Positions 5,747 through 12,366 of a stretch of DNA of 12,388 nucleotides are shown in pieces (within the stretch, counting starts at the first letter, position 1; the number at the start of each line of letters is the position of its first letter). Below the pieces are notes generated by a model. The model was not told the origin of the DNA. It was given only the letters and a program-made list of their open reading frames with translations, and did not search any database. The position numbers and the translations under genes are program-made. The stretch comes from Bog-756 sp052143895 (GTDB taxonomy: Bacteria > Actinomycetota > Acidimicrobiia > Acidimicrobiales > RAAP-2). The stretch is from positions 1 through 12,388 of the forward strand of contig JBKQRT010000219.1 of NCBI GenBank assembly GCA_052143895.1. Direction: 5' to 3'.

Positions 5747-6546
5747 CGTGCCGCCTCCTGCCACCCCTCGGACTTGTCGGGATGCGGATGGACGGGCACA
5801 CCGCGGAGCCGGAGGGCGAGCGCCTGCCGGTAGATCCCCCAGGTCACCCGCATCGTCATCAGCGGGTACCGCCACAACACCCGCCCGAGGGAGGAGCGGT
5901 CCGCCGGCCGGCGGCCGAGCACCATCGACGCCGCGACGACCGGTCGGCCGTCCCGCAGGTCGTCGACGCCCAATACCAGCCGGTCCCCCGGCTCGCCGAG
6001 GACGAACCGGTGGTGGAGGTCCATCGGGAGGAACGGTGACACGTGAAGCCTCTTCTCCACCAAGTGGTGCCCCGTGCCGGCGACCACGTACGAGATCCGC
6101 TCGTGCCACGGGGTGTTGGTGACCTCGACCACGGCGTCGTCGACGACTGTTCCCGTGTCGTCCAGGCAGTAGTAGACGCTGATCGGGTTGAAGAGCCAGC
6201 CCCAGGTCCGGACGTGGGTCAGGAGGGTGATCGGCCCGGTGGGCCGGCGCCCGGTCTCTGCTTCGACCCGGTCGCGCACAGCGGTGTCGAGGGGGACCGC
6301 CGGGTCGCCGAGGTAGTCGCGGCGGCGGAAGGAGACTGCGTTCCGGCGTTCCGGCGACCAGAGGGGATGCCGTCGGCAGACGTCGTCGATCTCGGCCAGG
6401 TCGAGGTAGGCCATCGTGACCCGGTAGGAGAACCGGTGGTCGACCGGCTCGAACCGTCGGTGGGTGACGACCCCCTCGTACATGCCGCTGCGCAGCATCG
6501 GCGCGGGGGGCTCGGCCGCCGCGGGCGCCGTCGGTGGGCGGGTCAC
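5743..6546 (-). CDS. DUF1365 family protein
   Basis: The 267-residue product matches DUF1365 throughout. Conserved blocks are VTHRRFEPVDHRFSYRV (27-43), WGWLFNPISVYYC (115-127), NTPWHER (144-150) and KRLHVSPFLPMD (165-176). A hydrophobic YPLMTMRVTWGIYRQALAL helix follows at 227-245. The biochemical role of DUF1365 is not established to my knowledge; it almost always sits between an FAD-dependent amine-oxidase-like protein and a cyclopropane-synthase-like methyltransferase, as here, so a step in acyl-chain modification is inferred. The start chosen is GTG 6544-6546, overlapping the upstream TGA (GTGA), with GGAGAGGAG before it. The first 20 residues are Pro/Ala-rich and not conserved, so Met17 or Met22 is an alternative. 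The stop overlaps the next gene's GTG. Confidence 0.9.
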   Translation of the reverse strand: MTRPPTAPAAAEPPAPMLRSGMYEGVVTHRRFEPVDHRFSYRVTMAYLDLAEIDDVCRRHPLWSPERRNAVSFRRRDYLGDPAVPLDTAVRDRVEAETGRRPTGPITLLTHVRTWGWLFNPISVYYCLDDTGTVVDDAVVEVTNTPWHERISYVVAGTGHHLVEKRLHVSPFLPMDLHHRFVLGEPGDRLVLGVDDLRDGRPVVAASMVLGRRPADRSSLGRVLWRYPLMTMRVTWGIYRQALALRLRGVPVHPHPDKSEGWQEAAR

Positions 6547-7790
6547 AGCTCCTCTCCAGCCAGATCCCGGCACACCGCGAGCGCGCTCTGGACGCCGTCC
6601 TCGTGGAAGCCGTAGCCCCAGTAGGCGCCGCAGTACCAGGTCCGGCGGTTCCCGTTGAGCTCGTGGTGCCGGCGCTGGGCGGCGATGGCGGCGACGTCGA
6701 AGACCGGGTGGGCATAGTCGAACCGGGCGAGGACCCGGTCCTCCCTGATGGCTTCGTCCCGATTGAGGGTGATGAGGATCTCGTGGGTGGAGTCGATGCC
6801 CTGCAGGCTACGTAGCCGGTAGGTCAGGGTGGCGACGCCGGGCCGATCGGCCAGCCGGTGGTAGTTCCAACTGGCCCATGCCCGGCGGTTGCGCGGCAGG
6901 AGGCGCTCGTCGGTGTGCAGCGTGGCCCGGTTGGGCTGGTAGCGGATGGCACCGAGGAGCTGGTGCTCGAGGGTCGACGGGTCCGACAGCATGCGGAGGG
7001 CCTGATCGCTGTGCGCGGCCATGACGACGTGGTCGAAGTGCTCCGGTCCGCGGCCGGAGTAGAGCTCGACCCCGTCGTCCCGTCGGGTGACCTTGGCTAC
7101 CGGCGTCGCGAGACGGGCCCGGTCGCCAAGGGGAGCGATGATCGCCTCGACGTACCGCCTCGACCCACCGACCACGGTCCGCCACGCCGGCTGGTCCCCG
7201 TAGCTGAGCAGGCCGTGGTTGTCGAAGAAGCGGGCGAACGTGATCGCCGGCATGTCGAGGAAGGTCCGGGGGTCGGCGGACCAGATGGACGAGCCCAAGG
7301 GGATCAGGTACCACTCGACGAACGGCGTGCACCACCGGCCAGATCGGAGCAGGTCGGCGAGCGAGACCGAGAGGTCCTCCGGGCCATGGAGCAGCGCACG
7401 CGCCGTGCGGTTGAAGCGGGCCCCGTCGGCCAGCATGCGCAGGAACGATGGGCGGACCGCGTTGCGACGCTGGGCGAAGACCGTCCCGAGGGACGTGCCC
7501 CGCCACTCCACGCCGCTCAGTTCGTCGGACACGCTGAAGCTCATTTCGCTGGCCGTGGTGGCGACACCGAGCTGAACGAAGAGCCGGACCAGTCCGGGAT
7601 AGTTCCGTTCGTTGTAGACGAGGAAGCCGGTGTCGACCTCGTGGGTCTCGTCGGGCAGGTCGACGCGGACGGTGTGGGCGTGCCCACCGGGGCGGTCGTC
7701 CGCCTCGAACACGGTGACCTGGTGCCGACGGCGCAGCAGGTGGGCGCACACGAGGCCGGAGATCCCGCTTCCCACGATGGCGATTCTCAT
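6543..7790 (-). CDS. FAD-dependent amine-oxidase-like oxidoreductase
   Basis: The 415-residue product has the dinucleotide-binding motif IVGSGISGLVCAHLL (5-19), then the acidic residue E29 that ends the second strand, and the RPGGHAHTV phosphate-binding segment (33-41). These are the signature of the NAD(P)-binding-8/amino-oxidase flavoproteins related to phytoene desaturases. The C-terminal CGAYWGYGFHEDG (387-399) is the usual second FAD contact of the subgroup that travels with DUF1365 and cyclopropane-synthase-like genes. It probably oxidises or isomerises an acyl-chain intermediate at the membrane surface; the substrate is unproven. It is the first gene of the operon. The ATG at 7788-7790 has AGGAG about 12 bases away, rather far, so initiation may be moderate. 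An ECF-like promoter candidate lies about 55 bases upstream. Confidence 0.9.
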   Translation of the reverse strand: MRIAIVGSGISGLVCAHLLRRRHQVTVFEADDRPGGHAHTVRVDLPDETHEVDTGFLVYNERNYPGLVRLFVQLGVATTASEMSFSVSDELSGVEWRGTSLGTVFAQRRNAVRPSFLRMLADGARFNRTARALLHGPEDLSVSLADLLRSGRWCTPFVEWYLIPLGSSIWSADPRTFLDMPAITFARFFDNHGLLSYGDQPAWRTVVGGSRRYVEAIIAPLGDRARLATPVAKVTRRDDGVELYSGRGPEHFDHVVMAAHSDQALRMLSDPSTLEHQLLGAIRYQPNRATLHTDERLLPRNRRAWASWNYHRLADRPGVATLTYRLRSLQGIDSTHEILITLNRDEAIREDRVLARFDYAHPVFDVAAIAAQRRHHELNGNRRTWYCGAYWGYGFHEDGVQSALAVCRDLAGEEL

Positions 7791-7846
7791 GAGCTGCTGC
7801 TGCTCCTCAGGCGTCGTCGAGGGGTGATCATCGGTCCGACAGTTGG

Positions 7847-7875
7847 TATACGGAGCCGTCGCCGTACGTGGATGA
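7847..7875 (-). promoter_or_regulatory. Candidate ECF-sigma-type promoter for the FAD-DUF1365-methyltransferase operon
   Basis: On the minus strand TCATCC (7870-7875) is followed by 17 bases and CGTATA (7847-7852), giving a leader of about 50 bases to the ATG at 7790. It does not match the housekeeping consensus but has the look of group-IV sigma promoters, and the related M. tuberculosis genes lie next to sigK. Sequence match only; no sigma gene is in the window. Confidence 0.35.
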
Positions 7876-7903
7876 GCCCCGACGGAGGTGGTAGTCAGCC
7901 CAC

Positions 7904-7909
7904 TATATT
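7904..7909 (+). promoter_or_regulatory. Candidate -10 box for the SRPBCC gene
   Basis: TATATT is the only A/T run in the 164-base divergent spacer (7791-7954) and lies 45 bases before the GTG at 7955. A GACGGA hexamer 17 bases earlier is a poor -35. The same bases read TATAGT on the other strand, so the box could serve either direction. Confidence 0.35.
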
Positions 7910-7954
7910 TGGGCAGGTCGGCACCAGGTCGGGAGCAGGGGAGAGGACGCCCCA

Positions 7955-8560
7955 GTGGCGCGTTGCCGGGGGACCGTCGTCTCGAGCCGTTCCGCCGAGG
8001 AGACCTTCGACTACCTGGCCGAATTCTCCAACGCGGCCGCGTGGGATCCGGGTGTCCGGCGCACCTCCGGGCTCGACGACGGTCCAGTCGCCCTGGGGAG
8101 CGTTTTCCGCCTCGACGTGGCCGTCGGCTCCAGGATCGCCCCTCTCGACTATCACATCGTCTCCTACCGGCGCCCGGAACGCGTCGTGCTGGTGGGGGAG
8201 AACGGGACCGTCCGGTCCGAGGACGCCATCATGGTGGCTCCCACGTCCGAGGGTGGATCGATCCTCCGCTACGACGCCGATCTCCGCCTGCAGGGGAGAC
8301 TTTCCCGGTTGGACCCTGTACTCGCCATCCCCTTCCGACGGATCGGCGACCGTGGGCTGGGCGGACTCCGCCGGGTGCTGTCCCCGCCGGAGCGCCGGAC
8401 CACGACCGGTCCCTGGCCGGGGCGCTGGCGGCCGTGGCGGTCGACGAGCTGCTCGAGGGATCGGTCCTCGACAGCTCCTCGGCCATCGGGCCCGTGGTGC
8501 GCCGCCGCATGGCCAGGTGATTCCCGGCCCGGAGCATGGAGGGCCGCCTGGTGCTCGTGA
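7955..8560 (+). CDS. SRPBCC-superfamily protein (START/polyketide-cyclase-like), C-terminus probably out of frame
   Basis: Residues 1 to about 145 fit the SRPBCC ligand-binding fold: TVVSSRSAEETFDYLAEFSN as the first strand and helix, AAAWDPGV, the strand block VFRLDVAVGSRIAPLDYHIV, and a long C-terminal helix (LDPVLAIPFRRIGDRGLGGL). The fold makes a hydrophobic pocket for lipids or aromatic compounds. The start GTG 7955 has GAGAGGA seven bases upstream. After about 8390 the frame loses normal codon bias and becomes Arg/Trp/Pro-rich up to its stop at 8558-8560, while frame 1 shows nearly full G/C third positions. The true protein probably ended near residue 145-150, and either its stop is lost or an indel is present. 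The gene overlaps the downstream SDR start by 25 bases. Confidence 0.7.
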   Translation: MARCRGTVVSSRSAEETFDYLAEFSNAAAWDPGVRRTSGLDDGPVALGSVFRLDVAVGSRIAPLDYHIVSYRRPERVVLVGENGTVRSEDAIMVAPTSEGGSILRYDADLRLQGRLSRLDPVLAIPFRRIGDRGLGGLRRVLSPPERRTTTGPWPGRWRPWRSTSCSRDRSSTAPRPSGPWCAAAWPGDSRPGAWRAAWCS

Positions 8561-9510
8561 CCGGCGCGAGGTCGGGACTGGGGCTGGCCACGGCCGTCGG
8601 CGTCGCCCGGGCGGGGGCCACCGTTCGGTTCGTGGCCCGGAACGAGGAGCGCTCCCATCGGGCGGTGGAATCGATCCGCCGGGCCGTGCCCGGCGCGGAT
8701 GTCGGCTTCGACCTCGCTGACATGGGGGAGCCGGCCCAGGTCGGCGCCCTCGCCGGGCGGTTTGCCTCCGAGTACGACCGGCTGGACGTCCTCGTCCACA
8801 ACGCCGGCGCCCTGGCTCGGTCCTACGCCCGGAACACGGCGGGCACTGAGCTCACGGTGGCCGCCCAGCTGGTGACGCCGTTCCTGTTGACCGGGCTCCA
8901 CCTTCCGCTCCTTCGGCCAGCGTCCCCCTCGCGGGTGATCCAGGTCTCGTCGGGCGGCATGTACACGCAGCGGTTCGATCTGGCCGCACCCGAGATGGGC
9001 CCGTCCGACTTCGACGGTACGGTGGCCTCTGCCCGGGTGAAGCGGGCACAGCTGGTGCTCCTGCACGAGGGGGTCCGCCGGGCCGGATCGACTGGGGTGG
9101 CCTTCGACGGGATGCACCCGGGCTGGGCCGATACCCCCGGCATCCGGTCCGGCCTCCCCGGGTTCGCCACGGTGATGCGGCCCCTGCTCCGGAGCCCCGA
9201 GAAGGGAGCGGATACCGCTATCTGGCTGGCGGCCGCCCCGGAGGAGGTGATCTCCACCGGCCGATTCTGGCTGGACCGCCACCCCCGGTGGGAGCACAAG
9301 GTGCCGTGGACCCGGCTTCGGCGAGGACGAGTTCGTCCGCGCCGGCTCGGCGCTGTGGGCGTGGTGTCCGGCACGCAGCGGGTGGGACGGCCTCCCCCCG
9401 GGTCGAGCCACTCACTCCCAGCCGGTGAACCCGTACTGCCGGTGGGGGCCCATCACCGCACACCCGAACATTGCATTAGGCCCCATTACGCGTTTACGAT
9501 GGCCGCATGA
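8536..9510 (+). CDS. Short-chain dehydrogenase (SDR12-like), probably degraded
   Basis: The core is a Rossmann SDR: VTGARSGLG (8-16), DLADMGE (59-65), the HNAG motif (88-91), VSSGGM (137-142) with the catalytic Ser, and the family-typical MHPGWADTP (193-201). SDRs reduce or oxidise carbonyl or hydroxyl groups with NAD(P)H in the cytoplasm. Three things argue against a working enzyme. The YxxxK tyrosine is Ser165 (TCT, 9028-9030) while Lys169 is kept. The N-terminal extension usual for this subgroup is encoded just upstream in the same frame (about 8413-8517) but is cut off by TGA 8518-8520. After residue 260 the conserved C-terminus (GEDEFVRAGSALWAW) continues in frame 2 from 9320, so one extra base is present, near CTTC 9316-9319. 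The last 60 or so residues of this frame are not homologous. No good ribosome-binding site precedes ATG 8536. The frame's stop overlaps the recombinase ATG. Confidence 0.7.
   Translation: MEGRLVLVTGARSGLGLATAVGVARAGATVRFVARNEERSHRAVESIRRAVPGADVGFDLADMGEPAQVGALAGRFASEYDRLDVLVHNAGALARSYARNTAGTELTVAAQLVTPFLLTGLHLPLLRPASPSRVIQVSSGGMYTQRFDLAAPEMGPSDFDGTVASARVKRAQLVLLHEGVRRAGSTGVAFDGMHPGWADTPGIRSGLPGFATVMRPLLRSPEKGADTAIWLAAAPEEVISTGRFWLDRHPRWEHKVPWTRLRRGRVRPRRLGAVGVVSGTQRVGRPPPGSSHSLPAGEPVLPVGAHHRTPEHCIRPHYAFTMAA
9471..9500 (+). promoter_or_regulatory. Probable promoter for a leaderless serine-recombinase mRNA
   Basis: TTGCAT (9471-9476), an 18-base spacer and TACGAT (9495-9500) make a good -35/-10 pair. 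The -10 box ends only 6 bases before the ATG at 9507, so transcription would begin at or next to the start codon. No ribosome-binding site is present, which agrees with leaderless translation, common in actinobacteria. Confidence 0.55.
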
Positions 9511-10991
9511 CACCGAGGCGAGGGGCCCGAGCAATCATCTACACGAGGATTAGCCTCGACCGAACCGGCGAAAGCCTCAGCCCTGACCGGCAGGAAACCC
9601 TCTGTCGGGCGCAGGCCGAGGCGAAGGGGTGGAACGTGGTCGAGGTCACCGGCGACCGCGACCGATCCGGCTGGAAACGTGGAGTCGATCGGCCGGGATT
9701 CGACCGGGTCGAGCAGGCGGTCAGGGACGGCGCCGTCGACGTGGTGATGGCCTACAGCCTGTCCCGGTTCGGACGGCGGGCGGTCGGACTGCTCGAGTTC
9801 GCCGAGCTGCTCAAGGATCACGGCGTCGGGATGTCGTGCGTCGACCAGGGCATCGACACGACCACGGCATCGGGGAAGATGTTTTTCACGATCCTCGCGG
9901 CGTTCGCCGAAATGGAATCGGAAACGACCTCGACTCGGGTCAAGAGCGCCCATTCGGTCGCGGCGCAGGGCGGCAAGGCCCACAGTGGCGGCAGGCGTTC
10001 GTTCGGCTACAACCGCGACGAAACGATCCTCGAGGCCGAGGCCGTCGTCGCCCGGGAGGCTGCCGGCCGGCTCATGGCCGGCGAGTCGCTGCGCCGGGTG
10101 GCGACCGACCTGAACGAGCGCGGGATCACGACGACCACCGGGCGGACGTGGTCGGGATCGACCCTCAAGCAAGCACTGACCGCGCCCCGGATGACCGGCC
10201 TACGTCAGCACGGCGAGGACATGCACGAGGGCGGATGGGCGGCGATCCTCGACCGGGCGACCTGGACGGCCCTACGGGCGAAGATGGACCGCCCCACCGG
10301 CCGACCGCCGTCCGAGGCGCATCTTCTGTCGGGCATCGTCCGGTGCGGCGTCTGCGGCGGGAAGCTCAAGCAGCAGACGTGGAGGCGCCCGAACGGCGCG
10401 TCGTTCGGCAAGTACCAGTGCCTCAAGCGGCCCGGCACCGAGAACTGCGGCGGCGTGACTGTGTCGAAGGGGTCGCTCGATGCGTTCGTCCGCGACGAGT
10501 GGCTCGCCTTCATGACCGAGGCCGAGCTGCAGCCGTCGGTCGAGTCGGTAGAGGCGGCGACGGCGACCCTTGACGACGTGACGGGCCGTCTGGCCGACCT
10601 GGCACGGGATCACTACGTCGACCGGGTGATCGACCGGGCGATGTTCCTCGCAGCTAAGGGCCCGCTCGACCTTGAGCTGACCGACGCCGAGCTGGCGCTT
10701 TCGACGGCGACCCGTGAGCGTGAGGAGCGGCAGGGGGCGTTACTGCCCGGCGATCGTGACGGACTGGCGGCGTGGTGGGAGGCGGCGCCGGTGGCCGAAC
10801 GGCGGGCCGCCCTTGCCCGAGCCATCGACCACGTGTCCGTCATGCCGGCGAAGCAGCGCGGCGGGAATCGGTTCGACGACTCCCGCGTCCTCGTCGAGTG
10901 GTCGGGCAGGGTGTACGGGCTCGATCGGGTCGTGGGCGCCGTGAAGGCGACTCATGTGGCCGAGCGCCGGCCAGCGGTCATCAGGGGCTGA
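9507..10991 (+). CDS. Large serine recombinase (site-specific integrase)
   Basis: The 494-residue product has the three parts of large serine recombinases. The N-terminal resolvase domain has AIIYTRISLD (9-18) with catalytic Ser16, the Arg-containing loop YSLSRFGRR (83-91) with R87, and the long helix FFTILAAFAEMESETTSTR (126-144). The recombinase DNA-binding domain spans about 160-255 (RRSFGYN... to ATWTAL). A zinc ribbon follows, with C280-x2-C283, C305 and C314 (LLSGIVRCGVCGGKLKQ... and YQCLKRPG). A charged C-terminal region of about 180 residues with helical segments comes after. Such enzymes cut attP and attB with a 2-base stagger, link through the serine and integrate phages or conjugative elements without a tRNA target. 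The gene directly follows a damaged SDR 3' end, the normal place for an int-proximal attachment site. All key residues look intact, so it may be active. Confidence 0.95.
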   Translation: MTPRRGARAIIYTRISLDRTGESLSPDRQETLCRAQAEAKGWNVVEVTGDRDRSGWKRGVDRPGFDRVEQAVRDGAVDVVMAYSLSRFGRRAVGLLEFAELLKDHGVGMSCVDQGIDTTTASGKMFFTILAAFAEMESETTSTRVKSAHSVAAQGGKAHSGGRRSFGYNRDETILEAEAVVAREAAGRLMAGESLRRVATDLNERGITTTTGRTWSGSTLKQALTAPRMTGLRQHGEDMHEGGWAAILDRATWTALRAKMDRPTGRPPSEAHLLSGIVRCGVCGGKLKQQTWRRPNGASFGKYQCLKRPGTENCGGVTVSKGSLDAFVRDEWLAFMTEAELQPSVESVEAATATLDDVTGRLADLARDHYVDRVIDRAMFLAAKGPLDLELTDAELALSTATREREERQGALLPGDRDGLAAWWEAAPVAERRAALARAIDHVSVMPAKQRGGNRFDDSRVLVEWSGRVYGLDRVVGAVKATHVAERRPAVIRG

Positions 10992-11078
10992 GGTCGCCCG
11001 TCATTTCCGGCCACGCTGCGACGTACTGCGGTCACAATGCGCAGCGGTTTCGAGGGTACTTGTAGGCACACGAGGGAA

Positions 11079-11105
11079 CGCTGACGGCGTTTCGGGTCGT
11101 TAGCG
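11079..11105 (+). terminator. Hairpin after the serine recombinase
   Basis: CGCTGACG (11079-11086) pairs with CGTTAGCG (11098-11105) with one G-T wobble, and a further wobble plus one C-G pair extends the stem to ten. The seven-base loop is GTTTCGG. It stands 87 bases past the recombinase stop. No T-run follows, so termination would need help; GC-rich actinobacteria often use such stems. Confidence 0.4.
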
Positions 11106-11202
11106 GTACAGGCCGGCTGGAGAACTTGTGGACAGCCCTTCGCGGGCGTCCGACCCTCTGTATCTTGGAATGACAGTCGCGTAGCTCGTCTGGACTTAAG
11201 GT

Positions 11203-11219
11203 CGGCGCAAGGTGCGCCG
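11203..11219 (+). promoter_or_regulatory. Perfect 7-bp hairpin in the leader of the HTH gene
   Basis: CGGCGCA-AGG-TGCGCCG forms a perfect stem 34 bases before ATG 11254. It lies between any upstream promoter and the ribosome-binding site CGGGGA. It could be an operator for autoregulation or an mRNA leader structure. I see no convincing -35/-10 pair for this gene; TATCTT at 11161 and ATGACA at 11170 are not properly spaced with partners. Confidence 0.35.
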
Positions 11220-11253
11220 GTTACAAGGGGCAGAAGACAACGGGGAACCGAAA

Positions 11254-12366
11254 ATGACCAGCCCCTTCGAGGCCATTACTGCCCGCGCTCGTCAGGCGTT
11301 CGGGCTCGACGGCTACTCCATCGGCACCGACCCGCCCGGCATGGACCTCGTGCGGGCTGTGGCCCTCGCCGAGTGGCTGGCTGGCGCCGAGGCGGTCGGC
11401 GTGAGGTTCCGGCCGTGGAGGGGCAACGAGAAGGCCGATCCGGGCTATCCGTGGGCCGTGGATCTACTGATCGACGATCAGATCGAGGTGACGGTCCGTT
11501 ATCAGATCGGCGACATAGGCGAGCCCGTGGTCCGCGACCTACCCATCCGCGAAGTGTGGCGGCTTGCCGGCCAGCGACACGCCGAGCTGTTCGAGGTCCA
11601 CGCCGCCGACCCGGGCGTGTGGTTTTGGGCCGTGGGCGACGTCGTCGTCGATGGCGTCCGGTACTTTGTCGAACTCGAGGACCGGCGCGGGCTCGGAGGG
11701 GCCGTGTGGGATCCCGAACAGGGTGGAGACCTCCTCCGCATGGTCCGTGCAGCGCAGGGGGGACAGACGGAGGCTCGGGAGCGTGCCGAGGCCGCCCGGA
11801 GGGCCCTCGGCGCCGAGCACGGCCCCGTGGAGGCGGCCGCTCTGGTCGACCATCTGGCGGACCCCAGCGAGGACGACGGACCGCCGGCCGTGTCGTTCGT
11901 GGTTATCTCCAAAGCACCGGGGAAGCCGTCGAAGACCCTCTATCTGCCGGGCCGGCGTCACCGTGGCCGACGCCGGCTAAGCCGACTGGCAACGGTCGGC
12001 GTCGATGCCCTCATGGTGGCGGCGGTCGGGGCGACCCGGCACGAGTACCTCAAAAAGTGGCGGCTGACCCCTGCGCGACCCGACGACATCGGCCCCGGGT
12101 CTGACGGCGACGGCGCCCCCGACCCTGCGGACCCGCCGTCTGCCTGGCGGCGTACGCACCGAATCCCCGACCCTACGGGAGAGGATGCTGTCCGACTTGC
12201 CCTGTTTGACGCGCTCACCGAGCGTGAACGGGCCGTGGCGACCCTAACGGCGGCCGGCCTGACTCAACACGAGATCGCCGACCGTCTGCACCTTGCGAGA
12301 TCGACGGTCGAGCTGGCCCTAGGGAGTGCTCGCCGCAAGCTGCGTCCGCCCACAGACGAGGCGTAG
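11254..12366 (+). CDS. Unrecognised 370-aa protein with C-terminal sigma-region-4/LuxR-like HTH
   Basis: The start ATG 11254 is chosen for its GGGGA seven bases upstream; a GTG 42 bases earlier has no such site. Residues 1-165 look like a globular alpha+beta domain with WLAGAEAVGVRFRPW (41-55), a strand pair DLLIDDQIEVTVRYQI (70-85) and GVWFWAVGDVVVDGVRYFVE (121-140). I know no family for it. Residues 171-187 form a charged helix, 233-244 a basic cluster (GRRHRGRRRLSR), and 277-295 a Pro/Asp-rich linker. Residues 321-363 are a clear helix-turn-helix (LTERERAVATLTAAGLTQHE..., recognition helix near ARSTVELALGSARRKL) like sigma-70 region 4 or LuxR. No sigma region 2, receiver or kinase motif is seen, so it is not an ordinary sigma factor. 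It probably regulates genes of the integrative element, but that is inference. The stop is at 12364-12366 and the window ends 22 bases later. Confidence 0.8.
   Translation: MTSPFEAITARARQAFGLDGYSIGTDPPGMDLVRAVALAEWLAGAEAVGVRFRPWRGNEKADPGYPWAVDLLIDDQIEVTVRYQIGDIGEPVVRDLPIREVWRLAGQRHAELFEVHAADPGVWFWAVGDVVVDGVRYFVELEDRRGLGGAVWDPEQGGDLLRMVRAAQGGQTEARERAEAARRALGAEHGPVEAAALVDHLADPSEDDGPPAVSFVVISKAPGKPSKTLYLPGRRHRGRRRLSRLATVGVDALMVAAVGATRHEYLKKWRLTPARPDDIGPGSDGDGAPDPADPPSAWRRTHRIPDPTGEDAVRLALFDALTERERAVATLTAAGLTQHEIADRLHLARSTVELALGSARRKLRPPTDEA

Noticed and set aside
4598..5833. Plus-strand frame of 411 residues opposite the methyltransferase
   Set aside because: It is an antisense shadow; the opposite strand carries all the cyclopropane-synthase-family motifs.
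7791..7808. GCT/CTG triplet run upstream of the FAD gene
   Set aside because: There are only about four units, expected by chance in GC-rich DNA.
6858..8720. Plus-strand frame of 620 residues across the FAD gene and the divergent spacer
   Set aside because: It is the antisense of the FAD oxidoreductase followed by shadows of the SRPBCC and SDR genes.
11178..11230. tRNA-like string GTAGCTCGTCTGGAC before the HTH gene
   Set aside because: It resembles a D-arm, but there is no matching acceptor stem, anticodon arm or T-loop.
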